Part shown: in pieces, positions 10,831 to 22,730 of the stretch | Layout: the number at the start of each line of letters is the position of its first letter | Numbering within the stretch: position 1 is the first letter of the stretch | Origin: Arenimonas malthae CC-JY-1 | GTDB lineage: Bacteria; Pseudomonadota; Gammaproteobacteria; Xanthomonadales; Xanthomonadaceae | DNA length: 32,753 nucleotides | Reading direction: 5' to 3' | Assembly (NCBI RefSeq): GCF_000747075.1 | Contig: NZ_AVCH01000149.1 | Coordinates: 1 to 32,753, forward strand | The notes under the pieces: generated by a model | Database searches by the model: none | What the model was told of the DNA's origin: nothing | The model's input: the letters and a program-made list of their open reading frames with translations, nothing else | Program-made: the position numbers and the translations under genes

Positions 10831-10923
10831 TGGCGGAGTGAGAGGGATTCGAACCCTCGATAGAGCTTTTGACCCTATACTCCCTTAGCAGGGGAGCCCC
10901 TTCGGCCTCTCGGGCATCACTCC
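10831..10923 (-). tRNA. tRNA-Ser (anticodon GCT)
   Basis: The 93-nt class II tRNA reads GGAGTGATGCCCGAGAGG to TCACTCCGCCA on the minus strand. It has a long variable arm and the GCT anticodon within CTGCTAA. The acceptor stem GGAGTGA/TCACTCC is perfect and CCA is encoded. It lies 55 bases downstream of csrA with no strong terminator between, so it is probably processed from the csrA transcript. Confidence 0.97.
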
Positions 10924-10978
10924 GGAATCTGGCACCGGCGACGCCTTTCGGGCGAAACCGGCCGCATAGGATAGCCTT

Positions 10979-11197
10979 TCAGTCGGCCTTCGGTAAACCC
11001 GCGCCGCTTTCCCCGGCCGCAGCGGCCGGCGCGTCATCCTTCTGGATGCGCTGGAAGATTTCCTCGCGATGCACGGCGACGTCCTTGGGCGCGGTGATGC
11101 CGATGCGCACCTGGTTTCCCTTGACGCCCAGCACCGTCACGGTGACCGAGTCACCGATCATCAGGGTCTCTCCCACCCTTCGCGTAAGAATCAGCAT
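10979..11197 (-). CDS. csrA: Carbon storage / translational regulator CsrA (RsmA)
   Basis: CsrA is a small dimeric RNA-binding protein that binds GGA motifs in mRNA leaders and represses or stabilises messages; in Xanthomonads RsmA controls virulence and motility. The first 55 residues, [16 protein letters not shown] onward with [18 protein letters not shown], are the conserved core, including the RNA-contacting Leu4 and Arg6/Arg44 region. The 72-residue protein carries an Ala/Gly-rich tail about ten residues longer than E. coli CsrA (61), as is usual in Xanthomonads. The ATG at 11197 follows a GGGAGGGAAGGGG ribosome-binding region. The leader itself has CsrA-type sites. It lies between alaS and tRNA-Ser. 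Confidence 0.96.
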   Translation of the reverse strand: MLILTRRVGETLMIGDSVTVTVLGVKGNQVRIGITAPKDVAVHREEIFQRIQKDDAPAAAAGESGAGLPKAD

Positions 11198-11222
11198 CCC
11201 CTTCCCTCCCGATACGTCCTTG
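11198..11222 (-). promoter_or_regulatory. CsrA-like binding sites in the csrA leader
   Basis: On the minus strand CAAGGACGT (11222-11214) resembles the CsrA consensus ACARGGAUGU. Further GGA motifs occur in GGGAGGG and in AGGGGATG, which overlaps the ribosome-binding site and the start codon. The arrangement suggests negative autoregulation of translation. Confidence 0.5.
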
Positions 11223-11333
11223 CACCGGCCCGCGCGGCGGTTGCCGCGCGGTTCCCCGGCCGCGCGGCATGCGCGGCCTGGCCTGATGGTAGTTCGCCCC
11301 CGTCCGGGGCGCAAACGAGCCCGTCGGGCGGCC

Positions 11334-14000
<2,667 letters not shown>

Positions 14001-14094
14001 GGGGGCTGGCAGGCAGTTGAACTGGGGCCGGCGGCGGATCGGCCGGCGAGACTGCCAAGATTACCAGCCCGGACGCGGGTTCCGGGGCGCGGGT

Positions 14095-14571
14095 TCAGTC
14101 GTCGGCGGCGGCGTCGGGGGCCGCCCGCACGGCGCCCCAGGCGCTTTCCTGGTCGAAGCCGCGGCGAAGGAGGAACTCGACGACCTTGCGCCGCCGGGCC
14201 GGGTCGGCCAATTCGGCCGGGCGATGCCGGCGCTCCACCTGGCGACGGGCCAGCGCTGCCCAATCGGTTTCGCAGGCGGCCAGGGCGGCCTGGATGGCGT
14301 CTTCGCCCAGGCCATGCCCGGAGAGTTCGACCCGGATGCGCACGGGGCCATACCCTGCCGCGGCGCGGTCGCGGGCGAAGCTGGCCGCGAACCGATCGTC
14401 GTCCTGGTAGCCCTGCCCCGCCAGCCGCTCGACGGCGGCCTGGGCCTCTTCCGGCTCGATGCCCCGCTGGGCCAGCTTGCGGGTGAGGTCGCGCCGGGAG
14501 TGTTCACGCCTGACCAGCAGGCCCAGGGCCCGCTGGTAGGCGTCGGCGCCGGGGCGCCCGGACCCGGCCAT
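14095..14571 (-). CDS. recX: Regulatory protein RecX
   Basis: RecX binds RecA filaments and limits RecA recombinase and coprotease activity. The 158-residue protein has the helical-repeat pattern of the family: LLVRREHSRRDLTRKLAQRG, then LAGQGYQDDDRFAASFARDRAAAGYGPVRIRVELSGHGL, and the final KVVEFLLRRGFD repeat. E. coli RecX is 166 residues. It starts seven bases after the recA stop codon, so it is almost certainly expressed as a minor readthrough product of recA. Confidence 0.95.
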   Translation of the reverse strand: MAGSGRPGADAYQRALGLLVRREHSRRDLTRKLAQRGIEPEEAQAAVERLAGQGYQDDDRFAASFARDRAAAGYGPVRIRVELSGHGLGEDAIQAALAACETDWAALARRQVERRHRPAELADPARRRKVVEFLLRRGFDQESAWGAVRAAPDAAADD

Positions 14572-14578
14572 GCCCGGC

Positions 14579-15613
<1,035 letters not shown>

Positions 15614-15795
15614 GGTCTTGTTCCTCGGGGGTGTGTGGTCAGTGGGCGCCAAGTTAGCGGGGCCAGGTCTCACGGATTGAGAAGGAGCCGGCACCGGTGA
15701 ATCTGCCTGTTCCGTGGCGGCCAAGGCAGCCTGCTCCGCTTCGATCCGCTGTAGGGAATTGGATTTTTTCCTCGTGCCTTTCTTCTGGCCCAGGC

Positions 15796-16425
15796 TCACC
15801 GGTTCGGCCTTACGAGGCCGCAGTAGAGGCCCTCGATGGCGAATTCCTGGTCGGCCTGCACCACGATGGGCGGGTAGTCGGGGTTGCGGGGCAGCAGGCG
15901 GATGCCGTCCTTGCCCATCTTGAGCAGCTTGACCGTGATTTCGTCGTCGATGCGGGCGACCACGATCTGGCCGCTGCGCGCCTCGGAGGTGCGGTGCACG
16001 CCGATCAGGTCGCCGTGCAGGATGCCTTCGTCGCGCATGGAATCACCTTTCACGCGCAGCAGGTAGTCGGGCGCCGGGGAGAAGAACACCCGGTCGAGCA
16101 GCACCATGTCGTGCACGCCGGCGTCGGCGCCGATGGGCAGGCCCGCGGCCACCTGGCCGAGCACCGGCAGACGGAGCGGCGCGTCCCCGGCCGCCGGGAC
16201 GAGGTCGGCGGCCGGGGACGACACCAATCGGATGCCCCTGGCCTGCCCGGGCACGCGGCGGATGGCGCCGGCCTGCTCGAGGGCCTCGAGGTGGTATTGG
16301 GCCGCGCGCACGCCCTTGAAGCCAAAGGCGTGGGCGATCTCGACCTGGGACGGCGAGGCCCCGTCGGTTTCGATGCGCTCGGCGATGAAGGCCAGGATGG
16401 CCTGCTGGGTGTCGGTGATGTCCAT
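15796..16425 (-). CDS. lexA: SOS repressor LexA (LexA1)
   Basis: LexA represses SOS genes and cleaves itself when RecA filaments form. The 209-residue protein has an N-terminal winged helix-turn-helix (about 1-65) with reading helix [13 protein letters not shown]. The cleavage site is Ala94-Gly95 in [10 protein letters not shown]. The Ser-Lys catalytic dyad is Ser129 (KGDSMRD) and Lys166 (EITVKLL). The ATG at 16425 begins at the last base of a perfect LexA operator, so the mRNA is probably leaderless or nearly so; there is no ribosome-binding site. recA and recX follow on the same strand. A second, different LexA lies at 32084-32689. Confidence 0.97.
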   Translation of the reverse strand: MDITDTQQAILAFIAERIETDGASPSQVEIAHAFGFKGVRAAQYHLEALEQAGAIRRVPGQARGIRLVSSPAADLVPAAGDAPLRLPVLGQVAAGLPIGADAGVHDMVLLDRVFFSPAPDYLLRVKGDSMRDEGILHGDLIGVHRTSEARSGQIVVARIDDEITVKLLKMGKDGIRLLPRNPDYPPIVVQADQEFAIEGLYCGLVRPNR

Positions 16426-16443
16426 TAGTAGCAATACTACTAA
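16425..16443 (-). promoter_or_regulatory. LexA operator (SOS box) of lexA
   Basis: TTAGTAGCAATACTACTAA is a 19-bp sequence with perfect 7-bp arms and contains the Xanthomonadales LexA motif TTAG-N6-TACTA. On the minus strand its final A is the first base of the lexA ATG. A TTGACA -35 box lies at 16464-16459, so the operator covers the -10 region and the likely start of transcription. Confidence 0.93.
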
Positions 16444-16458
16444 CGAACCCGGGCCGGG

Positions 16459-16464
16459 TGTCAA
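16459..16464 (-). promoter_or_regulatory. -35 element of the lexA promoter
   Basis: TTGACA on the minus strand is a perfect sigma70 -35 hexamer. Possible -10 sequences, AGTAGT (17-base spacer) or TAGTAT (19-base spacer), lie inside the LexA operator. This supports repression by direct occlusion. Confidence 0.6.
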
Positions 16465-16478
16465 GCCCGGCCGTGCAA

Positions 16479-16985
16479 CTAGCCGGCCAGCGCCAACAGC
16501 CCGCGCAGGGAGGCCGCCACGGTCTGGCGGCGCACCGCGTCGCGGTCGCCGTCGAAGTGGAAGAGTTCGGCCTTCGGGTAGCCGCCTCGCCGCTTCCAGC
16601 CGATCCACACCGTGCCCACCGGCTTGCCCGGCGTGGCGCCGGTGGGGCCGGCGATGCCGGTCACCGCCACGGCGATGCTGGCGCCCGAGGTGACCAGCGC
16701 TCCCGACACCATTTCCATCACCGTCTCGCGGCTGACGGCGCCGTGTTCGGTCAGGGTTTCCGGGCGCACGCCCAGCAGCGCCTGCTTGGCCTCGTAGCTG
16801 TAGGCCGCCATGCCGCAGTCGAACCAGGCCGAGCAGCCCGGGATGTCGGTGACCATCTTGGCGATCCAGCCACCGGTGCAGCTTTCCGCGGTGGCCAGCA
16901 TCAGGTGGCGGGCCTGGAGCGCGGCGCCGACCTGTTCGGCCAGGGCGTGCAGCGCGGCATCGTCGAGCGTGGTGGTCTCTTCCAT
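16479..16985 (-). CDS. pncC: Nicotinamide-nucleotide amidohydrolase PncC (CinA C-terminal family)
   Basis: PncC deamidates nicotinamide mononucleotide to nicotinate mononucleotide, recycling NAD breakdown products. The 168-residue protein is the stand-alone CinA C-terminal domain, with the conserved TAESCTGGWIAKMVTDIPG and AVTGIAGPTG segments and the ending RQTVAASLRGLLAL. The ATG at 16985 (MEETTTLDDAAL) is chosen because the alternative at 17021 would add an Arg-rich stretch foreign to the family and would run toward the divergent promoter region. In many Proteobacteria pncC lies next to recA, and here it precedes lexA and recA on the same strand. The lexA promoter separates them. Confidence 0.93.
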   Translation of the reverse strand: MEETTTLDDAALHALAEQVGAALQARHLMLATAESCTGGWIAKMVTDIPGCSAWFDCGMAAYSYEAKQALLGVRPETLTEHGAVSRETVMEMVSGALVTSGASIAVAVTGIAGPTGATPGKPVGTVWIGWKRRGGYPKAELFHFDGDRDAVRRQTVAASLRGLLALAG

Positions 16986-17029
16986 CGGCCTAGGGTAAGC
17001 GCGGCGGCGACGGGCGGCCATCCCGACGC

Positions 17030-17057
17030 TTGACAGCTTCGATTACGCGTGTAATCT
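17030..17057 (+). promoter_or_regulatory. Promoter of the blaI-like gene
   Basis: TTGACA (17030-17035) is followed after 16 bases by TAATCT (17052-17057). The -10 box overlaps the BlaI-type palindrome at 17041-17056, so the repressor would block its own promoter. Confidence 0.7.
17041..17056 (+). promoter_or_regulatory. BlaI-type operator, site 1
   Basis: GATTACGCGTGTAATC has perfect six-base arms (GATTAC/GTAATC) around GCGT. It resembles the TTACA/TGTAA dyads bound by BlaI and MecI. It overlaps the -10 box. Confidence 0.7.
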
Positions 17058-17063
17058 GGACAA

Positions 17064-17456
17064 ATGATTACGAACGTAAACAACCCGATCCCCATCAGCG
17101 ACGCCGAGAGCGTGGTCATGGAAGTGCTGTGGCAGCGCAGCCCCCGCTACGCCGAGGAAGTCGTGGCCGAGCTTGCCCAGGCGCAGCAGTGGCAGGAAGC
17201 CACCATCAAGACCCTGCTCAACCGCCTGCTGAAGAAGGGCGCCATCCGCGCCGAGAAGGACGGCCGGCGCTACCGCTACCACCCGGTGCTCGAACGCGAG
17301 GCCTGGGTGCACGGCCAGAGCCGCGGCTTGCTGGACCGCCTGTTCGACGGCCGGCTCGCGCCGATGGTGGCCCACCTGTCCGGACAGCGCGCGCTGAGTC
17401 CGGAAGACATTGCCGAACTGCGGCGCCTGCTCGAGGAGATCGACGATGGCAAGTGA
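17064..17456 (+). CDS. BlaI/MecI/CopY-family transcriptional repressor
   Basis: Proteins of this family are winged-helix repressors that are inactivated by proteolysis, classically by the membrane protease BlaR1 or MecR1. The 130-residue protein has the expected N-terminal helix-turn-helix (ISDAESVVMEVLW, then EATIKTLLNRLLKKGAIRAEKDGRRYRYHPVL) and a C-terminal dimerisation and cleavage region (LLDRLFDGRLAPMVAHL). The ATG at 17064 lies within a second copy of the operator motif. The downstream M56 gene starts 11 bases before this gene ends, so the two are translationally coupled. Promoter and operators upstream imply autorepression. Because there is no nearby beta-lactamase, the signal is unknown. 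Confidence 0.9.
   Translation: MITNVNNPIPISDAESVVMEVLWQRSPRYAEEVVAELAQAQQWQEATIKTLLNRLLKKGAIRAEKDGRRYRYHPVLEREAWVHGQSRGLLDRLFDGRLAPMVAHLSGQRALSPEDIAELRRLLEEIDDGK
17066..17081 (+). promoter_or_regulatory. BlaI-type operator, site 2 (imperfect)
   Basis: GATTACGAACGTAAAC repeats the GATTAC-N4-GTAATC pattern with one mismatch in the right arm. It lies exactly 25 bp downstream of site 1 and overlaps the start codon. Confidence 0.5.
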
Positions 17457-18651
17457 ATTCCTGGTGGCGCTGGCCGAAGCCACGCTCGCTACTTCGCTGG
17501 CCCTGCTCGCCGTGCTGGCGCTGCGCCGGCCGCTGCGGCGGTTGGCCGGTGCGCGACTGGCCTACACGGCCTGGGCCGCCGTGCCGCTGGCCGGGATGGC
17601 GGTGCTGCTGCCCGCGGCACCTGCGGCGACTGCCACGCTGGCCCTGCTGCCTTCACCGCTGCGCTTCGCGGCGTCCGACGCCAGCCTGGCCGTCCAACAG
17701 GCCGGCGCCGCCAGTCCCTGGCCCACGCTGTGGCTGGCCGGCGCGCTGGCGACGGCGCTGGTGTTCGCGGCGCGGCAATGGCGCTTCCATCGCCAGCTTT
17801 GCGAACGCGACGCGAAGGACGACGACGGCGGCGCACCGCTGGGCCCGGCCGTCATCGGCCTGTGGCGGCCGCGACTGGTGCTGCCCACCGACTTCACCCG
17901 CCGCTATTCGCCGGAGGAACAGGCGCTGGTGCTGGAACACGAACGCCAGCACCTGCGCCGCGGCGACCTGCCGGCGCAGGCCCTGTGTTCACTGCTGCGC
18001 TGCCTGTTCTGGTTCAACCCGCTGCTGCACCTGGCCGCCGCGCGTTTCCGGCTCGACCAGGAGCTGGCCTGCGACGCCGCCGTGCTCGCCCGCCACCCCG
18101 ACGCCCGCCGCCGCTACGGCGAGGTGATGCTCAAGACCCAGCTGGCGGACTTCGGCCTGCCACTGGGTTGCCACTGGCAATCCAGCCATCCGCTCAAGGA
18201 GAGAATCGCCATGCTCAAGCTGCCCCTGCCCACCGCCGGCCGCGCCCGCGCCGCCAGCGCCCTGATCGCCGCCTCGATGGCGCTGGCCACGTTCGCCGCG
18301 TGGGCGGTGCAGCCTTCGCAGCCCTCGCCAAAGCCACTGCAGGTGGCCCTTGACGAGGATGTGCTGACGCAGCCGAAGTACCCGGCCGCTGCCGCAGAAT
18401 CGGGCATTGGCGGATTGGTCGTGCTGGAGCTGCTGGTCGGCGACGACGGCGTACCGCGCGAAATCAAGGTCAAGCGCTCGAACCCCGAGGGCGTGTTCGA
18501 TGCCGCCGCGCTGGAGGCAGCCTGGCAATGGCGTTTCAACGCCGGCCGAAATGGCAACCGTGGGCAGAAGGTGGAAGGCTGGATCGTGGTGCCCGTGCAG
18601 TTCAGTCCCGATGGTCCTCCGAAGGAAGAAGCCCAGTCCCCACGGGACTGA
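17446..18651 (+). CDS. M56-family (BlaR1-type) membrane metalloprotease with TonB-like C-terminal domain
   Basis: The 401-residue protein combines a BlaR1-like protease with a TonB C-terminal domain. Predicted membrane helices lie at about 5-25, 38-62, 95-112 and 268-288. The zinc-protease motif HERQH is at residues 165-169 in VLEHERQHLRRGD, and the third ligand region reads LDQELACDAAVL. After the last helix, residues from about 305 to 390 (LTQPKYPAAAAESGIGGLVVLELLV ... WQWRFNAG ... VVPVQF) match the TonB energy-transducer fold, replacing the penicillin-binding sensor of true BlaR1. The ATG at 17446 overlaps the repressor gene by 11 bases. The likely role is to cleave the adjacent BlaI-type repressor in response to a periplasmic or outer-membrane signal; that role is inference. 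Confidence 0.88.
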   Translation: MASEFLVALAEATLATSLALLAVLALRRPLRRLAGARLAYTAWAAVPLAGMAVLLPAAPAATATLALLPSPLRFAASDASLAVQQAGAASPWPTLWLAGALATALVFAARQWRFHRQLCERDAKDDDGGAPLGPAVIGLWRPRLVLPTDFTRRYSPEEQALVLEHERQHLRRGDLPAQALCSLLRCLFWFNPLLHLAAARFRLDQELACDAAVLARHPDARRRYGEVMLKTQLADFGLPLGCHWQSSHPLKERIAMLKLPLPTAGRARAASALIAASMALATFAAWAVQPSQPSPKPLQVALDEDVLTQPKYPAAAAESGIGGLVVLELLVGDDGVPREIKVKRSNPEGVFDAAALEAAWQWRFNAGRNGNRGQKVEGWIVVPVQFSPDGPPKEEAQSPRD

Positions 18652-18670
18652 CGCACCACTGCGAACTGCA

Positions 18671-18697
18671 AAGGCCGGGCCCTGCGCCCGGCCTTTT
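18671..18697 (+). terminator. Terminator of the BlaI/M56 operon
   Basis: A perfect ten-pair stem (AAGGCCGGGC at 18671-18680, GCCCGGCCTT at 18686-18695) with a five-base loop ends in TTTT. It lies 19 bases after the M56 gene. Confidence 0.88.
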
Positions 18698-18762
18698 CCT
18701 TGCGCGGCCCGGCGCCCCGCCCGCTTCCGGCACAATAGGCCGGTTCCCCCAGCCCGCGCCCC

Positions 18763-21342
18763 ATGTCCGCCGAGACCCAAGCCCCCGCCCACACCCCGCT
18801 GATGAAGCAGTTCTTCGCCGCCAAGGCGGAGTACCCGGACATCCTGCTGTTCTTCCGGATGGGCGACTTCTACGAGCTGTTCTACGACGACGCCCGCAAG
18901 GCGGCGCGGCTGCTGGACATCACGCTCACCCAGCGCGGCAGTTCGGGCGGCGCGCCCATTCCAATGGCCGGCGTGCCGGTGCATGCCTACGAGGGTTACC
19001 TGGCGCGGCTGGTGGCGCTGGGCGAATCGGTGGCCATCTGCGAACAGATCGGCGACCCGGCGCTGGCCAAGGGCCTGGTCGAACGCAAGGTGGTGCGCAT
19101 CGTCACCCCCGGCACCGTCACCGACGAAGCCCTGCTGCAGGAACGCCGCGACACCCTGCTGATGACGGTCGCGCGCGGGCGCACCGGCTTCGGCCTGGCC
19201 TGGGCCGACCTCGCCGGCGGCCGTTTCCTCGTGTCGGAAGTCGCCGACGAAGACCAGCTCGCCGCTGAAATCGCCCGCCTGGATCCCGCCGAACTGCTGG
19301 TGCCCGACGAAGACGGCCTGCCCGCCTTCCTGGCCAGCCAGGCCGGCCTGCGCCGCCGCCCGCCCTGGGGCTTCGACACCGACGCCTGCCGGCGCCAGCT
19401 GCTGCGCTTCTTCAAGCTGCACGACCTCAGCGGCTTCGGGCTCGAGGACAAGCCGCTGCCCACCGCGGCCGCCGGCGCCCTGCTGGCCTACGTCGAGGAA
19501 ACGCAGAAGCAGCAGCTGCCCCACCTCACCGCCATCGCCTTCGAATCGGCCGGCGACGGCATCGCGCTCAACGCCGCCACCCGCCGCCACCTCGAGCTCG
19601 ACAGCCGCGCCGACGGCCGCACCGAGCACACCCTGCTGGGCGTGCTCGACGCCAGCGTCAGCCCCATGGGCGGCCGCCTGCTGCGCCGCTGGCTCAACCG
19701 CCCGCTGCGCGACCGCCGCGTGCTGGGCCAGCGCCACCATGCCGTGGCCGCCTTCATCGAATCGGGCGTGCACGACGGCCTGCGCGAACGCTTCCGCGGC
19801 CTCGGCGACCTGGAGCGCATCCTCTCGCGCGTGGCCCTGCGCTCGGCGCGCCCGCGCGACCTGTCCACCCTGCGCGACGGCCTGGCCCTGCTGCCCGACC
19901 TGCGCGCCCTGCTGGCGCCGGTGGATTCGCCACGCCTGGCCACGCTGGCCGCCGAACTGGGTGAACACGCCGAGGCGGCCGCGCTGCTGGCCCGCGCCGT
20001 GGTGCCGCAGCCGCCGGTGCTGATGCGCGACGGCGGCGTGATCGCCGAAGGCTTCGACGCCGAGCTCGACGAGCTGCGCACGCTGTCGACCAACGCCGAC
20101 CAGTTCCTGGTGGACCTGGAAGCCCGCGAGCGCGCCGCCACCGGCATCGCCACGCTGAAGGTCGGCTACAACCGCGTGCACGGTTATTTCATCGAGATCA
20201 GCAAGGGCCAGTCGGAGCGCGCGCCCACGCACTACACGCGCCGCCAGACGCTCACCGGCGCCGAGCGCTACATCACCGAGGAACTCAAGGCCTTCGAGGA
20301 CAAGGTGCTGAGCGCCCGCGAGCGTTCGCTGGCGCGCGAGAAGGGCCTGTACGAAGGCCTGCTCGACACGCTCAACCAGTCGCTGGAACCGCTCAAGCGC
20401 TGCGCCGCCGCGCTGAGCGAACTGGACGTGCTGGCCGCCTTCGCCGAACGCGCGCAGGCGCTGGACTGGTCGCGCCCCGAACTCACCGACGCGCCCGGCC
20501 TGCGCATCGAGCGCGGCCGCCACCCGGTGGTCGAGGCCGTGCGCTCCGAGCCCTTCGAGCCCAACGACCTGGTGCTGGACGAAAACCGCCGCATGCTGGT
20601 CATCACCGGCCCGAACATGGGCGGCAAGAGCACCTACATGCGCCAGAACGCGCTGATCGTGCTGCTGGCGCACATCGGCAGCTTCGTGCCGGCGTCGCGC
20701 GCGGTAATCGGCCCCATCGACCGCGTGCTCACCCGCATCGGCGCCGGCGACGACCTGGCGCGCGGCCAGTCCACCTTCATGGTGGAAATGGCCGAGACCA
20801 GCTACATCCTGCACCACGCCACCGCGCAGTCGCTGGTGCTGATGGACGAGATCGGCCGCGGCACCTCCACCTACGACGGCCTGGCCCTGGCCGAAGCCTG
20901 CGCGCGCCACCTGGCGCAGTCGAACCGCGCCTACACGCTGTTCGCCACCCACTACTTCGAACTCACCGCGCTGGCCGAACCCGGCAGCGGCATCGCCAAC
21001 GTGCACCTGGACGCGATCGAACACGGCGACCGCCTGGTGTTCATGCACGCGGTGAAGGACGGCCCGGCCAACCGCAGCTTCGGCCTGCAGGTGGCGGCGC
21101 TGGCCGGCCTGCCGCGCACGGTGGTGGACCAGGCACGGCGCACGCTGGCCGAACTCGAGCAGCGCGGCGCGCCGCAGGCCGTGGCCACCATGAGCCCGGC
21201 CGCGCTGGACGCCCCGCAGCAGGCCAGCCTGTTCGCGCCGGCGCCCTCGGCCGCGCTCGAGGCGCTGGACGCGATCGACCCGGACGAACTGACGCCGAAG
21301 CAGGCGCTCGAAGCGCTTTACCGGCTGAGGCAGCTGCGGTGA
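18763..21342 (+). CDS. mutS: DNA mismatch repair protein MutS
   Basis: MutS recognises base mismatches and small loops and starts mismatch repair with MutL. The 859-residue protein is full length (E. coli 853). The mismatch-reading Phe36-x-Glu38 motif (GDFYELF) has the same numbering as in E. coli. Connector, lever and clamp domains follow, then the ATPase domain with Walker [10 protein letters not shown] at residues 616-624, the segment [18 protein letters not shown], Walker [17 protein letters not shown] and FATHYFELT. The C-terminal tail ([16 protein letters not shown]) is the tetramerisation region. It has its own short upstream region after a terminator, so it is probably monocistronic. 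Confidence 0.98.
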   Translation: MSAETQAPAHTPLMKQFFAAKAEYPDILLFFRMGDFYELFYDDARKAARLLDITLTQRGSSGGAPIPMAGVPVHAYEGYLARLVALGESVAICEQIGDPALAKGLVERKVVRIVTPGTVTDEALLQERRDTLLMTVARGRTGFGLAWADLAGGRFLVSEVADEDQLAAEIARLDPAELLVPDEDGLPAFLASQAGLRRRPPWGFDTDACRRQLLRFFKLHDLSGFGLEDKPLPTAAAGALLAYVEETQKQQLPHLTAIAFESAGDGIALNAATRRHLELDSRADGRTEHTLLGVLDASVSPMGGRLLRRWLNRPLRDRRVLGQRHHAVAAFIESGVHDGLRERFRGLGDLERILSRVALRSARPRDLSTLRDGLALLPDLRALLAPVDSPRLATLAAELGEHAEAAALLARAVVPQPPVLMRDGGVIAEGFDAELDELRTLSTNADQFLVDLEARERAATGIATLKVGYNRVHGYFIEISKGQSERAPTHYTRRQTLTGAERYITEELKAFEDKVLSARERSLAREKGLYEGLLDTLNQSLEPLKRCAAALSELDVLAAFAERAQALDWSRPELTDAPGLRIERGRHPVVEAVRSEPFEPNDLVLDENRRMLVITGPNMGGKSTYMRQNALIVLLAHIGSFVPASRAVIGPIDRVLTRIGAGDDLARGQSTFMVEMAETSYILHHATAQSLVLMDEIGRGTSTYDGLALAEACARHLAQSNRAYTLFATHYFELTALAEPGSGIANVHLDAIEHGDRLVFMHAVKDGPANRSFGLQVAALAGLPRTVVDQARRTLAELEQRGAPQAVATMSPAALDAPQQASLFAPAPSAALEALDAIDPDELTPKQALEALYRLRQLR

Positions 21343-21422
21343 GCCGCGACGGCGTCCTCACCGGGCGCCGACGCAACCCTGCTAGTTTTGCCCCTTGCCC
21401 CGCCCATCCACGGAGTCCGCGA

Positions 21423-22730
21423 ATGACCCTGCGCCGCCTGTTCCTCGCCCTGCCGCTGCTGGCCGCGGCCTTCGATGCCCCAGCCCAGGTGCTGGTGGTG
21501 CAGGCCGGCCAGCTGCTCGACCGCCCCGGCCAGGCGCCGCGCGGCGCGGCCACGCTGCTGCTGCGCGACGGCAAGGTCGACCAGGTGCGCGACGGCCATG
21601 TCGGCCCCGAAGCGTTCGGCGCGCCGGCCGGCACCGAGGTGCTCGACCTGCGCCGGCATTTCGTGCTGCCGGGCCTCATCGACAGCCACGTGCACCTGAC
21701 CAACGACCTGGGCGGCCTGGCCGGCCAGCTGGCCGAAGTGCAGCGCAGCCCGGCCGACAACGCGCTGGAAGCGGCGGCCAACGCCCGCAAGACCCTGCTG
21801 GCCGGCTTCACCACCGTGCGCAACCTCGGCGACGGCGACGGCGAGATCCGCGCGCTGCGCGACGCCGTCAACGCCGGCAAGCTGCCGGGCCCGCGCATCC
21901 TCACCGCCAACACCTCGATCTCGGCCACCGCCGGCCACGGCGACCCGCGCCTGGGCTACCGCGCCGACCTGCACGAGGCGCTCGACACCCGCGGCAACGT
22001 CTGCGACGGCGTCGAGTCGTGCCGGCGCGCGGTGCGCCGCCAGGTGGCCGAAGGCGCCGACGTGATCAAGCTGCTGATCACCGGCGGCGTGAACAGCCGC
22101 ATCGGCGCCGGACTGGGCGCGCAGATGTTCGAGGACGAGGCGCGGGCCGTCGTCGAGACCTCGCGCATGTACGGCAAGAAGGTGGCCGTGCACGCGCACG
22201 GCGCCGACGGCATCAACCTGGCGCTGCGCCTGGGCGTGGATTCGATCGAACACGGCACCCTGCTCGACGCCGAGGGCCTGCAGCTGTTCCGCCGCAGCGG
22301 CGCCTATTACGTACCCACGCTGTCCACCGTCAACGGCTACCGCGAGCGGCTGGCCGCGGACCCCGGCGCCTACTCCGGCGAAGTGCTGGAGAAGATCCGC
22401 TGGCGCATCGACATCACCGGCAAGGCCCTGGAACAGGCGGTGCCCGCCGGCGTGAAGATCGCCTTCGGCACCGACGCCGGCGTCAGCCTGCACGGCCGCA
22501 ACGCCGACGAATTCGAGCTGATGGTGGCCCATGGCATGACGCCGGCGCAGGCCATCGTCGCCGCCACCCGCAACGCCGCCGACCTGCTCGGGCTGGGCGA
22601 CAGCGTCGGCAGCCTCGAACCGGGCAAGCACGCCGACCTGGTCGCCGTGAGCGGCAACCCGCTCGAGGACGTCACCGTGCTCAAGCGCGTGGACGTGGTG
22701 GTCAAGGGCGGCGAGGTCTTCCGGCCCTGA
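21423..22730 (+). CDS. Secreted amidohydrolase-superfamily metallopeptidase (Xaa-Pro dipeptidase-like)
   Basis: The 435-residue protein begins with a signal peptide (MTLRRLFLALPLLAAAFDAPAQ), so it is exported. The metal site of the amidohydrolase superfamily is complete: His89 and His91 (GLIDSHVHL), Lys216 (DVIKLL, likely carboxylated), His257 with His259 (VAVHAHG), His277 (SIEHG) and Asp351 (FGTDAG). The end LEPGKHADLVAVSGNPLEDV is typical of the imidazolonepropionase/Xaa-Pro or Xaa-Arg dipeptidase group. Known relatives hydrolyse C-terminal Pro, Arg or Lys from dipeptides, so peptide scavenging in the periplasm is the best guess. The ATG at 21423 is chosen because it directly precedes the signal peptide. 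The gene converges on the PLP enzyme gene. Confidence 0.88.
   Translation: MTLRRLFLALPLLAAAFDAPAQVLVVQAGQLLDRPGQAPRGAATLLLRDGKVDQVRDGHVGPEAFGAPAGTEVLDLRRHFVLPGLIDSHVHLTNDLGGLAGQLAEVQRSPADNALEAAANARKTLLAGFTTVRNLGDGDGEIRALRDAVNAGKLPGPRILTANTSISATAGHGDPRLGYRADLHEALDTRGNVCDGVESCRRAVRRQVAEGADVIKLLITGGVNSRIGAGLGAQMFEDEARAVVETSRMYGKKVAVHAHGADGINLALRLGVDSIEHGTLLDAEGLQLFRRSGAYYVPTLSTVNGYRERLAADPGAYSGEVLEKIRWRIDITGKALEQAVPAGVKIAFGTDAGVSLHGRNADEFELMVAHGMTPAQAIVAATRNAADLLGLGDSVGSLEPGKHADLVAVSGNPLEDVTVLKRVDVVVKGGEVFRP

Noticed and set aside
15614-15799. RecA with a 62-residue N-terminal extension
   Set aside because: Codon use is atypical, the extension is not a RecA feature, and a good ribosome-binding site precedes the ATG at 15613.
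17064-18651. Calling the BlaI/M56 pair a beta-lactam resistance operon
   Set aside because: No penicillin-binding sensor domain and no beta-lactamase gene in the window.
17989-21048. Open frame of 1019 codons opposite the M56 gene and mutS
   Set aside because: Shadow of mutS codon structure; crosses a clear terminator and the mutS promoter region.
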